Below, piece by piece: positions 9,575 to 19,116 of a stretch of DNA of 64,000 nucleotides (position 1 is the stretch's first letter; each line of letters begins with the position of its first letter). Below the pieces are notes generated by a model. That model searched no databases and had not been told where the DNA came from. It was given only the letters and a program-made list of their open reading frames with translations. Source of the stretch: Rebecca billardiae RCC1528 (Eukaryota; Haptophyta); the NCBI GenBank assembly GCA_965240325.2, contig OZ251226.1:2356001-2420000 (forward strand), read 5' to 3'. A program made the position numbers and the translations under genes.

Positions 9575-12574
9575 ATGCACACCGGACTTACGACGCCATC
9601 GCCCTCGGTCGTCGACCGCGACGTCCCGCGTGCGCTGAGCTTCATGAACCGGCGGCAGCGCGAGCGCCTCGACGCGAGCTTCAAGCTGCGGCATGGGCTC
9701 GTCGAGCGCGCGACGCTCACCGAGGAGGAGGCCCACGCCCATTTCTTCGCCATCGACGAGAAGGACGTGATCCCGTTTGGCATCCGGCGCATCATGCACG
9801 TCGACGTGAATCGCCTGTACACACCGCGCCCCACCGGGCACCTGCGCGGCGTGCCGATGGATCCGGAGATCACGCTGCTCGCGTACGCGGCGTGGCGGAG
9901 GCGTGACGTCATCGCCAAGCTGCTGCTCCGCGCCGGGGCCGACCCGACCATCCGCCACCCGTGCGGCAGCGTGCTTCGGCCTGAGGATGAGTCTGTGGTG
10001 CGCGCGGCGATCTCCCGGCTCGGTTGGGCGGCGCAGGTGTTCGGCGCGGTGCAGGTGGTCCGCATGCGCCTCCTGTCCACGCGCGAGGCCGCGTCGCGCC
10101 CCGGCGGCCTCGGCGCGTGCTCCGCGTGCGGCTCGTCCGAGCTGGCGATCCTGTGTGAGCCGTGCGAGCACGTGTGCTGCGAGCCGTGCATCTGGGCCAA
10201 GATGGCGGCGGCGGCCGCGACGGAGGGCGGCGCGTTCGCGTGCCCGCAGTGCAGCGTGCGGCTCTCCTCCTTCGTGGACAAGCCCGCCGACGCGCGCTGC
10301 GTGCCCCGGCTGCGCCCGCCGCAGGGGCGCGGCTGGTGGTGTGATGGCTGCGTGTACCACAACAACCTGCGGCGCACCTCCTGCTGCAACTGCGGCGCCG
10401 ACCGGCCGGCGTACGTGCAGGTGCCGACCGGCCCAGCGCCCGAGGCGCTGGCGCTGCGTGCCCCTGGCGCAGCCCGCGAGCTCGCCGACGAGCGCGCGCG
10501 CGCGCCGCTCGGCGCGCGCGCGGGCGCGCGGGCGGTCGCAGGTGCCGCGGTGGGCACGCTCGGCGCCACAGCGGCTCTCGTCGCGCTCGGCGCGGCGCGT
10601 CTCGGCGTCGGTCGGGCGCGCGCGTGCGCGGCGCTCGGCTTCGGGCTCGGCGCAGCGACGCTCGCGATCGCCGCCGCTCGCCGCGCCGAGGCTTTCGCGC
10701 CCCCGCGCGCCCCTCGGGGCACTGGCCCGGCGACGACCGCTGCGCCGGCCTCTGCGGCTGACGGCGGTTTGGCGGATGGCGGCGCTGAAGCGGCGCCCGC
10801 AGTCGTCGAGGTACAGCTGCGGCTGTGCCGGACGCGCGTGCTCGGCTCGAAGCTCTCGTTCATCAGCGGCACCGTGACCGAGCTCTCCTGCCAGGCGTGC
10901 GGGACGCACCTCTGCGCGCGCGCCGAGGGCCGCGGCGCCAAGGCGGAGCCCGAGCGCGCGGCCGCGTCTGTTGCCACGCCCGAGACTGGCGCCTGCTGCG
11001 AGGAGTGCGCGGCGTTCTCGCCGGGCCAGCTCGCGCAGGTGGTGCTGAACGAGTGCACGGCGTACCCCGAGTGCGACGGCACGCTCGTGCGGCAGGGCTG
11101 CGAGAAGGCCACCTCCGCCGCCATGGCCGAAGGCTCCTCCCGCCCGCGGCCGCTCGTGCGTGTGCGCGGCGTGCGCCAGCCAGACCCGAAGCGCAGCTCG
11201 CCGTCGGGACTCGAGCTGCGCGCGAGCTCGTGCGAGCTGCTCGAGCCGAAGCTTGCGAAGCAGCGGCTCGACGCGCCCAGGCCGAAGCCCGCGCCACGCC
11301 GCAGCGCGACGGAGAGCCGCCGCCGCCGCTTCGTGCCGCAGCCAGCCCTCGAGGACGCGGTGCGGCGGCTGCGGAGGGCCAAGCTCGCCGACCGTCGCGA
11401 GGCGCTGTTCACCGCCGCGGTCAAGGGTGACACCCTGCGGCTGGCGGCGCTGAAGGAGGTGGGCGAGGACGTGGGCGGCGCGCGCGACGCGTACGGGCAG
11501 ACCGCGCTGCACATCGCCGCGGCGCACGGCCAGCTCCTCGCCGTGCATGCGCTCCTCGAGCAGCACGGCGCAGATGCCAACGCGCTCGCGCCCTCGGGCG
11601 CCACGCCTGTGAGCGCGGCCGCGGCGCGCGGCCACGGCGCGGTGCTGGACGAGCTGGTGCGCGCCGGCGCAGACGCAGATCGGCCCGGCTCGGAGGGCGT
11701 GAGCCCTCTGGGCTACGCCCTGCGCCGCGCAGCCGCCGCCTCGCTCCTCCCGCTGCGCGCGGCCCTCGGGCCTGCGCACGGGCTGGCCTGCCTGGCCGGC
11801 GCGGCCGCGGCTGCTGGCGGCGCGGAGGCGGATGGCGGCGACGACACGGCGAGTGACGGCACGACGTGCCGCGACTTCAGCGGCGTGGGCGACGCGGAAG
11901 GCGAGGGCGAGCGGGGCGAGCGCGCTAGCGCCGGCGCGTCTCCCCCCGAGCTCCGCCTGTGCGCCGCCCCAGTCCTCGCCCCGCCGCCGCCGCTCACCGC
12001 CACGCTCACGAGGCTCATCCCTTCGGAGGCCGCGCACCCGGGTGCTGGCAGCTGCGTCATCGACGGCGCCTTCCCCGACGTGTTCCTGTCGCAGCTGGAG
12101 CGCCTCTTCAGCCGGCTGCCGCTCGCGCCGCGCACCAAGGAGACCCAGGGCAAGAACGACCGCAGCTACTTCTGCGACGCCGAGGGCTGGGTCCAGCGCG
12201 CGCTGCGCGAGGCAGTGCGCGCGTGCGGCGCCGACGCGCCGTGCGCTGGCGAGGCGATGGCGCACATGCGGTTCCTGCTGTATGCTGAGGCTGGCGGCGG
12301 GCTGCCGCCGCACATCGACTTGGCGCGCACGGACGCGTGCGGCGCGCGCTCGTCGCACACGTTCATCCTGTATCTCACCGACTGCGCGGCCGGCGGCGCG
12401 ACGGAGCTCGTCGAGCACATGCAGTGCGGCACGGCAAAGCCGCCGGCGACGCTCGCGTCCGTGCGGCCCACGCGCGGGCGGCTGCTCCTCTTCCCCCACG
12501 TGTGCCCGCACCTTGCGCGCGAGGTGGTCGCCGAGGGGCTGCCGAAGCTGCTGCTGCGCGGGGAGATCCGGTAG
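9575..12574 (+). CDS. RING-like / RanBP2-zinc-finger / ankyrin / 2OG-Fe(II) oxygenase fusion
   Basis: 999 residues in one exon. Domains in order: a short ankyrin-like pair near 95-125 (LLAYAAWRRRDVIAKLLLRA); a RING-like Cys-rich module at 182-226 (C182-x2-C185, C194-x2-C197, C205, C223-x2-C226); and a complete RanBP2-type zinc finger at 254-273 (W-x-C-x2-C-x3-N-x6-C-x2-C). Then come an Ala-rich linker, two to three ankyrin repeats at about 610-720 (QTALHIAAAHGQLLAVHALL), and a C-terminal Fe(II)/2-oxoglutarate dioxygenase domain from about 820. The iron ligands look intact: H913-x-D915 and H979, with Arg995 as the 2OG-binding residue in the pattern H-x6-EG-x4-LLR. The fold resembles prolyl-4-hydroxylase-type enzymes. 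The combination suggests a protein hydroxylase that recruits, and may ubiquitinate, ubiquitin-pathway or RNA-related substrates; that role is inference. A later ATG at 9644 is an alternative start. Confidence 0.8.
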   Translation: MHTGLTTPSPSVVDRDVPRALSFMNRRQRERLDASFKLRHGLVERATLTEEEAHAHFFAIDEKDVIPFGIRRIMHVDVNRLYTPRPTGHLRGVPMDPEITLLAYAAWRRRDVIAKLLLRAGADPTIRHPCGSVLRPEDESVVRAAISRLGWAAQVFGAVQVVRMRLLSTREAASRPGGLGACSACGSSELAILCEPCEHVCCEPCIWAKMAAAAATEGGAFACPQCSVRLSSFVDKPADARCVPRLRPPQGRGWWCDGCVYHNNLRRTSCCNCGADRPAYVQVPTGPAPEALALRAPGAARELADERARAPLGARAGARAVAGAAVGTLGATAALVALGAARLGVGRARACAALGFGLGAATLAIAAARRAEAFAPPRAPRGTGPATTAAPASAADGGLADGGAEAAPAVVEVQLRLCRTRVLGSKLSFISGTVTELSCQACGTHLCARAEGRGAKAEPERAAASVATPETGACCEECAAFSPGQLAQVVLNECTAYPECDGTLVRQGCEKATSAAMAEGSSRPRPLVRVRGVRQPDPKRSSPSGLELRASSCELLEPKLAKQRLDAPRPKPAPRRSATESRRRRFVPQPALEDAVRRLRRAKLADRREALFTAAVKGDTLRLAALKEVGEDVGGARDAYGQTALHIAAAHGQLLAVHALLEQHGADANALAPSGATPVSAAAARGHGAVLDELVRAGADADRPGSEGVSPLGYALRRAAAASLLPLRAALGPAHGLACLAGAAAAAGGAEADGGDDTASDGTTCRDFSGVGDAEGEGERGERASAGASPPELRLCAAPVLAPPPPLTATLTRLIPSEAAHPGAGSCVIDGAFPDVFLSQLERLFSRLPLAPRTKETQGKNDRSYFCDAEGWVQRALREAVRACGADAPCAGEAMAHMRFLLYAEAGGGLPPHIDLARTDACGARSSHTFILYLTDCAAGGATELVEHMQCGTAKPPATLASVRPTRGRLLLFPHVCPHLAREVVAEGLPKLLLRGEIR

Positions 12575-13012
12575 CGCCGCCCGCATCTGCTCCGCTACGA
12601 ACGACGTGTAGGCCCAATTGCTGCATCCGAAGCGCATTCATTACGGTCACAGACTCATTCACTAATCTGACAGCCTGGCCTATCGCCATGACAGCAGCTG
12701 TGCTGATGAACTTATAGGCTTAGCTGTGCGACGAGAAAACGCGCTCGGTGCGCTCCCCCGCTGGCTCGGCAAGCCATGGAGCCGATGGCTCTGGCGACTG
12801 CCCTTTGGTACGGTGCCTGTCGCGCGAGGCGAGCCGCGTGCCTTCACGTGCGGCCTGCGGCACGCCCGTTTTGCCCGGACGTTCACTGTCCGGCTCAGCC
12901 GGGGCGGCTGCAGATTAGTAAGTTACCACGAGCCTTCGGTCGTTTTCACCACAAGACTTGACACAGAGTCTGTCAGAGGCTTGACACTGTCGTCTCGCGC
13001 TCTCTCTCTCTG

Positions 13013-13054
<42 letters not shown>

Positions 13055-13550
13055 CTCTCTCTCTCAGAGATGCTATATATATTGCGCTGTGTCTCAACGC
13101 TGCGGCAGCCAGTCTCAGTCCGATGTTAGTGACATATATACTGTCATAGCGTAGCTTATTACTTGCTGATCATCCGGAGTCGGCAGCAGTAAGTATATCC
13201 GTAATCGGATGTGAGTACAGTCATGTCGTCGATGATGACGATGACGATGAAGATTCGAAGAATACTGCTAATACTACTAGCGCTATCGCAGCAGCATCAT
13301 GATGATGCTGCTGCGTCATCGCTAATGATCGCGTCATCGCACGCACGCGCGCCGGTTTTTCCGATTCAGCGCCGCCTGCTGAGTCCCTGACTCCCTGACG
13401 GCTCGGGCTCGGTCCCGCTGTCCAGTCGCTCACGTACCGCCTCACACTCACTACTGACTACAGCACAGTGTCGGTAACGTGCGCGTCTAGAGTATTACTA
13501 TTAGTCCGGACTCAACTACTGTGTCGTCATATGTGCATGACAGGCAGCCG
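12575..13550. other. Convergent intergenic region with CT microsatellite
   Basis: It lies between two convergent genes, and no coding stretch is supported. It contains a CT/TC dinucleotide tract at about 12999-13066 and a short TATATA run near 13075. From 13130 onward the sequence is dominated by short recurring words (CAGT, GACT, ATGATG). Confidence 0.6.
12999..13066. repeat. CT dinucleotide microsatellite
   Basis: About 30 CT/TC dinucleotides with a few interruptions (GCTA, GT) in non-coding sequence. Confidence 0.9.
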
Positions 13551-14675
13551 TCACACCGCGAAGGGATAGTCCAGGCGGACGCCAGGGTCCCCAAAGTACT
13601 CGCTCGGGCAGTTGTACTCCCCTCTGGGCACGTGCGGCGCGCGCTCAGCGAGCACGCCATCGGTGATGGGGAGCGGCGCACGACGTGCTGTGCCAGTGGG
13701 CAGCTGGTGATTCACAAGGCCGTAGGCCGGCCAGTCTGGTTCGGAGGCCTTGGCTGCGTAGGCCATCGCGTCGTGCACGAGCTTGTACAGCTCGGCTCGG
13801 TCGGATGGCTCGAGCTTGCGGACCATGCTGCCATGGCCCACCGCCCCCGTCACGTTCACACCCTGCAGCCGCAGCATGCTGACTGGGAGTCTGAGCGGGT
13901 CCGCCACCCGCCGCCACGCGTCGATGACCATCGCGTGCGTGCTGCGCTTGGGCGAGTAGTGGTACATGCATAGAGGGAGCACGCGCGCGCCGCTGCCCAC
14001 TTGCCACGTGGCCGAGGCGTTGATCATGCCGCCCACGCCGTCGGCTGCGCCGAGCGTGCGCAGTGCCTCCATGCGCAGGGCGGCAGCCGCGGGGAGCTCT
14101 CGCAGCACTTGGCAATAGCGCTTCTCCCGCCACCGCGTCGGCAGCGACGGCACGTGGCGCTCGAAGAGCTCCGCGGCGCGCGGCGGCCAGCGGATGGGGT
14201 CTGTGCGCCCGCCCATGCCCCACTCGCGCAGCCATTTCTCCCGGCTGCACTGGCAGTGGTAGCGATAGCCTGACAGGAGCATGTCGAGGGGGTTGCGCAC
14301 CAGATGCACGATGGCATCAAAAGATCTCAGCATGTGCTCGGCGCTGCCGTCGGCGAGCAGGTCGACCTTGTGCTTATACCGGCCATTGCTGTAGAACGTG
14401 ACGCCGTTCTGCGCGCAGCACCGCTCCCCGCCCAGCGACATGGGGTGGGAGTGCAGCTGGCATAGCCCGTTGAGCAGCTGGAACGCTGCTTCGGTGCCTG
14501 ACTTGTGGTGCGCAACCACGGCCACGCTCCCGCCGTGCGGGCCGGACACGTCGAATGCGCGCGGAGCGCAGGTGGCTGTCCTAGCTGCAAGGCTGCTCGC
14601 CGACGAGCTCACCCTTCCAGATGAGCAAAGCAGGACGAGGTATAATGAGAAACTGGCGGGGGAGTTCGCCGCCAT
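13551..14675 (-). CDS. Secreted or Golgi PAPS-dependent sulfotransferase
   Basis: 374 residues in one exon. The start at 14675 gives a hydrophobic leader (SFSLYLVLLCSSG). The mature part opens with VAVVAHHKSGTEAAFQLL, the 5'-phosphosulfate loop with catalytic-type Lys and Gly-Thr. It continues with FDAIVHLVRNPLDMLLSGYR, the 3'-phosphate motif whose Arg and Ser contact PAPS. This is the normal spacing for a Golgi or secreted sulfotransferase of roughly 350-400 residues. It differs from the other two sulfotransferases here in having HHKSGT rather than DKAGGT or AKAGGT, so it belongs to another subfamily. The acceptor is unknown; a glycan or a tyrosine is possible. N-linked sites (NAS, NVT) fit a lumenal location. 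Confidence 0.78.
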   Translation of the reverse strand: MAANSPASFSLYLVLLCSSGRVSSSASSLAARTATCAPRAFDVSGPHGGSVAVVAHHKSGTEAAFQLLNGLCQLHSHPMSLGGERCCAQNGVTFYSNGRYKHKVDLLADGSAEHMLRSFDAIVHLVRNPLDMLLSGYRYHCQCSREKWLREWGMGGRTDPIRWPPRAAELFERHVPSLPTRWREKRYCQVLRELPAAAALRMEALRTLGAADGVGGMINASATWQVGSGARVLPLCMYHYSPKRSTHAMVIDAWRRVADPLRLPVSMLRLQGVNVTGAVGHGSMVRKLEPSDRAELYKLVHDAMAYAAKASEPDWPAYGLVNHQLPTGTARRAPLPITDGVLAERAPHVPRGEYNCPSEYFGDPGVRLDYPFAV

Positions 14676-15116
14676 TGCGCCCAGTGTTCAGCCAACGTGG
14701 TTACTGTGTGCAGTGTTGGATGGCGTTAATCACGCCTTAACCAAGTGTGCACGTTAAATCATAGTAAACTGTACGTGGCGGTCGGTCGGCCCGGATTCGG
14801 ATTTTGGAACAGGTGCCGCAAGTAGCTAACTCTCATGCTTCTGTCCAACTCCAGGGTGTCAGTCTGTCACTGTCTTGCTCATCTCTCGTCTGATAGCTGA
14901 CTCTCATCCGCACCCGACAGTCGTCGGAGTCACTCGCCGGGCCGCCGCGCGGGCTGCCCTGGCCCCGAGGGATGCCAGGCCGCCGCCTGCGCTACAGTGC
15001 CGTCTGAAGGGCAGCCCGTCAATGATATTGATCGCAGGGCCGCGTCAGTCCTGAGTGGGCCCGCCCCGGCCGAGCTCTGCATACGTCGTTCGCATGCGCG
15101 ACCACAGGGCATCATC
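14676..15116. repeat. Intergenic region with a solo 3' end of the 226-bp MITE
   Basis: Positions 14706-14772 match the right-hand 67 bp of the element at 30912-31137, ending in TAGTAAACTGTA. The matching left end is absent, so this is a truncated copy. The rest is non-coding spacer between the sulfotransferase and RPP14. Confidence 0.65.
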
Positions 15117-15608
15117 CTAGACGACGCAGCGCATGGACAGCATGAATGGCGAGGACTGCACCACCCTTGCACAGCAGGGCATGTTGCGGTATTCTGTAAT
15201 GAGTGTCAACGCATTGCGCACACGTGTCACGTCTTGGTATGCGACGCGCAAGAGCGCCTCGCGACGCTGCGGATGGATGTGCAGGATGTCGATGGGTAAG
15301 GCTGCGCCGATCTGACCATACACAGTTCGCAGTGAGGTGTTCAGGAGCGTCTGCAGGGCGGTGGAATCACGAGGTGCATCGCTGCCATCAAAAGCCACAC
15401 GGAGGAAGAAGGAGCTGCATAGGGCGACCGAGGAGCGCCCTTCACCACCGAGGTTGGACTCATCATCTTCATCATCCAGCGCGTCACCATCAGACGGCTC
15501 TGCTGCTCCATCTATGCTCACGTCGCCGTCGCTGGTCCCGTCGCTGTCGTCGTCGTCATCGTCGTCGGGCAACGGGATGAAATCGTCGTCATGGCTTTCA
15601 GCCGCCAT
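15117..15608 (-). CDS. RPP14: RNase P/MRP protein subunit RPP14
   Basis: 163 residues in one exon. The C-terminal 100 residues match the human RPP14 pattern closely: a GQIGAALPIDILHIHP segment (human GEVDAALPLDIL), then LRVAYQDVTRVRNALTLI, then CARVVQSSPFMLSM (human FRVIQVSPFLLAL). This Rpp14/Pop5-like fold is part of nuclear RNase P and RNase MRP, which mature tRNA 5' ends and pre-rRNA. An acidic N-terminal extension (residues 8-50, runs of Asp) is not usual for the family. The ATG at 15608 was chosen because upstream residues in frame are Arg/Pro-rich, and because it leaves 53 bp to the divergent gene at 15662. The two probably share a promoter. Confidence 0.85.
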   Translation of the reverse strand: MAAESHDDDFIPLPDDDDDDDSDGTSDGDVSIDGAAEPSDGDALDDEDDESNLGGEGRSSVALCSSFFLRVAFDGSDAPRDSTALQTLLNTSLRTVYGQIGAALPIDILHIHPQRREALLRVAYQDVTRVRNALTLITEYRNMPCCARVVQSSPFMLSMRCVV

Positions 15609-15661
15609 GCGCACTTCTGGCCGGCGCAAAATTCCGGATGGGTTGTCACCGCCAGTCCCGC

Positions 15662-16447
15662 ATGGACGACCTCGACGTGACTGCGCTGCTGCCCGAGGGG
15701 CTGTCGGATCGTTGGGTGCGCCTCTACGTCCGCCTTTGGCGTGACGCAGCAAGGCTCACCGCCGCCGACGGCCTCCCGCGCGCGGTGCACATCTCCCTCC
15801 TGCCAGATGGGAGTGTCCGTCTGACGGTGTCTGTGCGTCCGCCTGATGCACAAGGGCCTGATGCTTCTCCACAGGGAACCCCCGCTGGTGGCAGCCAGCG
15901 GCGCGAGGGAGGTGGTGGCGCGCCTTCTAAAGCTCCCCTGCATCCCGCCCCGCGCCGAGCGCGCAAGTCGGCTCCGCCGGCGCGCGCGCTCGCCGCGCAG
16001 GGCTCGGGTACTGGAGTGCAGGCTGCAAACGGCGAGCAGCAGCACTCTCAGAAGCGGAAGAAGAAGCCTCGGCGCGGGAAGCGCGGGCCTCGGCGTGACG
16101 CGCAAGGCAGGCGGATTCGATCTCCATCGAGCCGCCGCACCTCGTCGCGGCGCGCCGTCGAGAAACGCCAGGAGCGCAAGGCGGCGCGGCTGGCGGCCTC
16201 TCTGCCCGCAGCACCTGCGCCTGCTCCAGCTGCTGTCCCCCACGCGGACCGAGACTCGTCCATGGACGACGACTCGGACGACGAGGATGCGCAGCAGTCG
16301 GGGGCAAAGCGTACCCTGCACGCCGCAGCAGCGCCAGCCGCCGCCAGCAAGCCAGCTGAGCAGAGCGGCAAGCGCGCACGCGGCCGCGCAGGGCACACGG
16401 GGACGACTACATCACCGCCGGATCACCCGCCAGGGCCCAGCGGCTGA
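15662..16447 (+). CDS. Basic, largely disordered protein of a repeated family
   Basis: 261 residues, and I do not recognise the family. Residues 1-60 look folded (RWVRLYVRLWRDAARLTAA, then AVHISLLPDGSVRLTVSV). The rest is disordered. A strongly basic block (KKKPRRGKRGPRR, RRAVEKRQERKAARLAA) is followed by an acidic patch (MDDDSDDED) and a second basic tail. The composition fits an RNA- or DNA-binding, nucleolar-type protein, or the capsid-like protein of a mobile element. Sequence from about 16225 to 16691, covering the C-terminal part and the downstream flank, recurs in decayed form at 20204-20715, so the locus belongs to a dispersed repeat family. A 58-codon open frame (16506-16682) just downstream, also partly conserved in the second copy, could be a further exon. 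It is head-to-head with RPP14. Confidence 0.55.
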   Translation: MDDLDVTALLPEGLSDRWVRLYVRLWRDAARLTAADGLPRAVHISLLPDGSVRLTVSVRPPDAQGPDASPQGTPAGGSQRREGGGGAPSKAPLHPAPRRARKSAPPARALAAQGSGTGVQAANGEQQHSQKRKKKPRRGKRGPRRDAQGRRIRSPSSRRTSSRRAVEKRQERKAARLAASLPAAPAPAPAAVPHADRDSSMDDDSDDEDAQQSGAKRTLHAAAAPAAASKPAEQSGKRARGRAGHTGTTTSPPDHPPGPSG

Positions 16448-16789
16448 GACGGCCGTCTGACATCCGGACCTGCACCCTCGCCCTCGCTCGGGGCACAGCA
16501 GGTCCATGCGAGCCGCGCAGCGCAGGTGGATCGCGCTCCAGCAGCTCAAGGCCGCGCTCAAGCCATTCGATCGCGGTTCAGGCTATGCTCTGCCACCAGC
16601 GCCGACTTCGTGTCGACGATCGGGCACTGCCGACGACGAATCAGGAGACCTGCGCCGTCCTACCTGTGTCGTTAAATCATAGAATGAGTCCGGCTGGAGC
16701 TCAGCCTCGGCCCGGCTGCGCACCCGAGACGGAGGGCGGCCGCCTCCCGCTGCCCGCGCGAGGTTCGTCCCTCTCGAACCGACTGGCGG
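16448..16789 (+). repeat. Downstream flank of the basic-protein gene, copied near 20.5 kb
   Basis: No separate gene is called. The 240 bp to 16691 are clearly related to 20461-20715 and end in GTTAAATCATAGAATGAG (there GTTAAATCCTAGAATGAG). A possible terminal exon reads 16506-16682 (58 codons, starting MRAAQRRWIALQQLK). Confidence 0.55.
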
Positions 16790-18402
16790 ATGAGCACGTT
16801 GACGCAGCCTGCGGACGTGTACCAGCCGCCGCACCTAACCACGGACACAGAGGGCGAGCCGCTCAATCCGAGGATGGCACTCGAGGTCTCAGAGCCCCTT
16901 GCAGTGCCGCCGACTGCAGGCCAGCCCAGCGCAGGGTTGCCAGCCGAGAACGCTCACCTGGACTACCACCATGCCGAGCCGGCTGGGTACGCCGGTGTGG
17001 ACAGCTACGGCTCGGGCGGTGCGCACGCGTACCACCCTCAGCCACCGCACGTGGCCGACGCGCTTCCGCCTGATCAGGAGGTGCAGTCCATGGTCGCGAC
17101 CATCCAATCGTTCTCGAGCATACCCATCGTGTGCGCGGCAGGCGGGCTGTGCACGGCCCTGGCCATGTCGTCGGCGCTGAGCGGGGGCGCGTGGAAGACG
17201 GGCGTGCTTGGTGGCAAGCTCGTCACCATCAGCCTGACCCACATCGTCACGCACGCCGACAAGTCCGCTGCCGCCGATGACCCGGCATCGGTATCGCCAT
17301 CGGTCCACAAGCTTTCGTTCCGATGTTCCGACTTTGGCGAGCTGGAGGCGTGCCGGCTCGCGTCGGCAGGGCTGGCTGTGCGCGTGCTCCTGTGCTTCGC
17401 GATGCTCGCCATCTTCGCCGCCACGGTCTCCACGTGTCTCCTCATCCTCCTCGACGGCAACCGGCTCCACGGGCTGCGCGCCCAGCTTGGGTATTCGGGT
17501 GTCGCGGGGCTGCCCAAGGTGGCCATGGCTGCGTGGGCGGCGACGGTCGGCCTGCTCGCGAGCGGCGCGCTGCTGTACACGGCGATCTCGCCGTTCCGCT
17601 GGGGGCAGACGACCCTCGCGCTCGATGCGTCCTTCGGCCTCGTCCGCCTCGCGCTGCTCCTCGCGCTGCTGTGCGGCACCGCGCACACGATGTATGTGAA
17701 GCGCGTGCGAGCGCTCGTCGTCTCCGGCACGCATGCGTCCGCGGCCGAGCCGGGTGGCCTCGGTGAGCGCCCGGTAGAGGTGGAGCTCGGGCTCGAGCTT
17801 GTGCGAGCGACGCGCGTACTCGCGGACAAGTCGCGCGCACTCGCTGCGCTCCTCGCCGCGCAGCTCGCGCTGCAGCTCGTGTGCATCATCCACGCGCCGC
17901 AGTGGTCGGCGGTGCTGGTGTTTGCAGGTGCGCCGAGCGCGCCGCCTCCACGGTGTGCGGGGCGTCGCGAGATGAGCGCTGGTCCTGGAGGACCCGCTCG
18001 TCACTCACGCGCGACCCGCCCTCGTCCCCGCCCACCCGCATAACCGCGGCAATCACGCCGGCGCCGTCGTGCCCCTGCGTGCCGCCGCCACGTGCTTTGC
18101 CGCCTGCGTGCCTGGCTGGCTCCGACCGCCGCGCGTGGCCCGCAGGCGCCGCAGCGTGCGCGTACTCGCAGCACCACCTTGCGACCTTCTACATCCACGC
18201 CACGGCCATTTCCGCTCTTTACGACGTGCTCGACCTCATGGCCGGGCCGCCGCTCACGATGGCCAGTGGGGGTTACACGACGACCTACATGCTGCTGCTG
18301 CTCGTCACATCGCTCAAGGTGGCCGGCGCCGCACTTGTCGCGCACCTCGATGAGCGCTCGGGCGCCGGCTACGGCGAGTACCTCATGCGCCAGCAGGGCT
18401 GA
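16790..18402 (+). CDS. Polytopic membrane protein, unknown function
   Basis: Two exons, 16790-17927 and 18146-18402, give 464 residues. The intron (17928-18145, 218 bp) has a GTGCGC donor and a CCCGCAG acceptor and keeps the frame. A nearby CCGCAG acceptor 9 bp downstream would remove three residues. A 100-residue Pro/His/Tyr-rich N-terminal tail is followed by about seven hydrophobic segments: around residues 108-130, 200-228, 242-270, 278-305, 345-370, 390-410 and 420-445. Between the first two there is a conserved-looking loop with Cys. The spacing suggests a multi-pass membrane protein, but I cannot assign a family. The last hydrophobic segment (TTTYMLLLLVTSLKVAG) and the Tyr/Gln/Gly C-terminus are clean, so the end is believable. 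Confidence 0.65.
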
Positions 18403-19116
18403 CTCGACCGGTGCCTCCGCGCCGCCTAGCTAGGCAAGGTCGCGCCACGAGAGGCACCCGGAACAAGGAGGCAAGATGACAACCACGGGCGGCGCCACAC
18501 GTCGCGGATATGCCGAACCGTGCCTATTGTCAGCTGCCAACCGCCAACCGGTGCGGGTCAGGCGGGTCAGCGGCTCCGAATCCGCGATTGCGCGCTGCAT
18601 GAGAGTGCTGTCGACGCGGCGACACCGCCTCCGACACGCACGGGTCACGGACAATCACGACAATGCGACGACGCGAATCAAGCGGTGGAGTAGAGGTCGC
18701 CTGGTGATCGATGGTTACTATTAGCAAGCACTGAACGCAGGTCGAAAGGTGAAGGGTCCTCACAGACCGATGTACATACAGACATACTGTCAAGCTACTC
18801 AGTTTCGGTAAGTGGTGGCATTTCGTCGTCGGCACGGATTCCAAAGGGCAGCCTTCCAAACTCCCCAAACTGGATTACTACTACGACTGGATTTGGAAGC
18901 GAATTCGGCCGCGCGAACTTCGCTACGAACTTCCAATTGGCTGACCTGGACACTGATGGAAGCCGTAATATGGTTCACACTTGTGAACTTGACCGTTGGC
19001 CCAGGTCACCGCCCGCCGCCGCCCTCAGAGCCCGTCCACCCGTGGAAGTTCACAAGAAACCTCACACTCCCAGCCGTCAGCCCGAACGACGACCGACCCG
19101 CCGCACGTCGCAAACC
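18403..19116. other. Intergenic region with a coding-like lower-GC stretch
   Basis: No complete gene is called. Positions about 18802-18945 on the plus strand are open and protein-like. The translation includes WWHFVVGTDSKGQPSKLPK and then DYYYDWIWKRIRPRELRY before a stop. It has no ATG and could be an exon or a remnant. Its codon use is less GC-rich than that of the neighbours, as is the EF-hand gene just downstream. Confidence 0.35.

Noticed and set aside
9509-12637. Very long minus-strand open frame (over 1,000 codons) opposite the 2OG fusion
   Set aside because: Arg/Ala-rich with no domain. It mirrors the codon pattern of the real gene on the plus strand, a common effect of high GC.
18901-18912. 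GAATTCGGCCGC, resembling a cloning adapter
   Set aside because: It lacks the full EcoRI-NotI linker order, and the flanks are continuous with an open coding-like frame; most likely chance.
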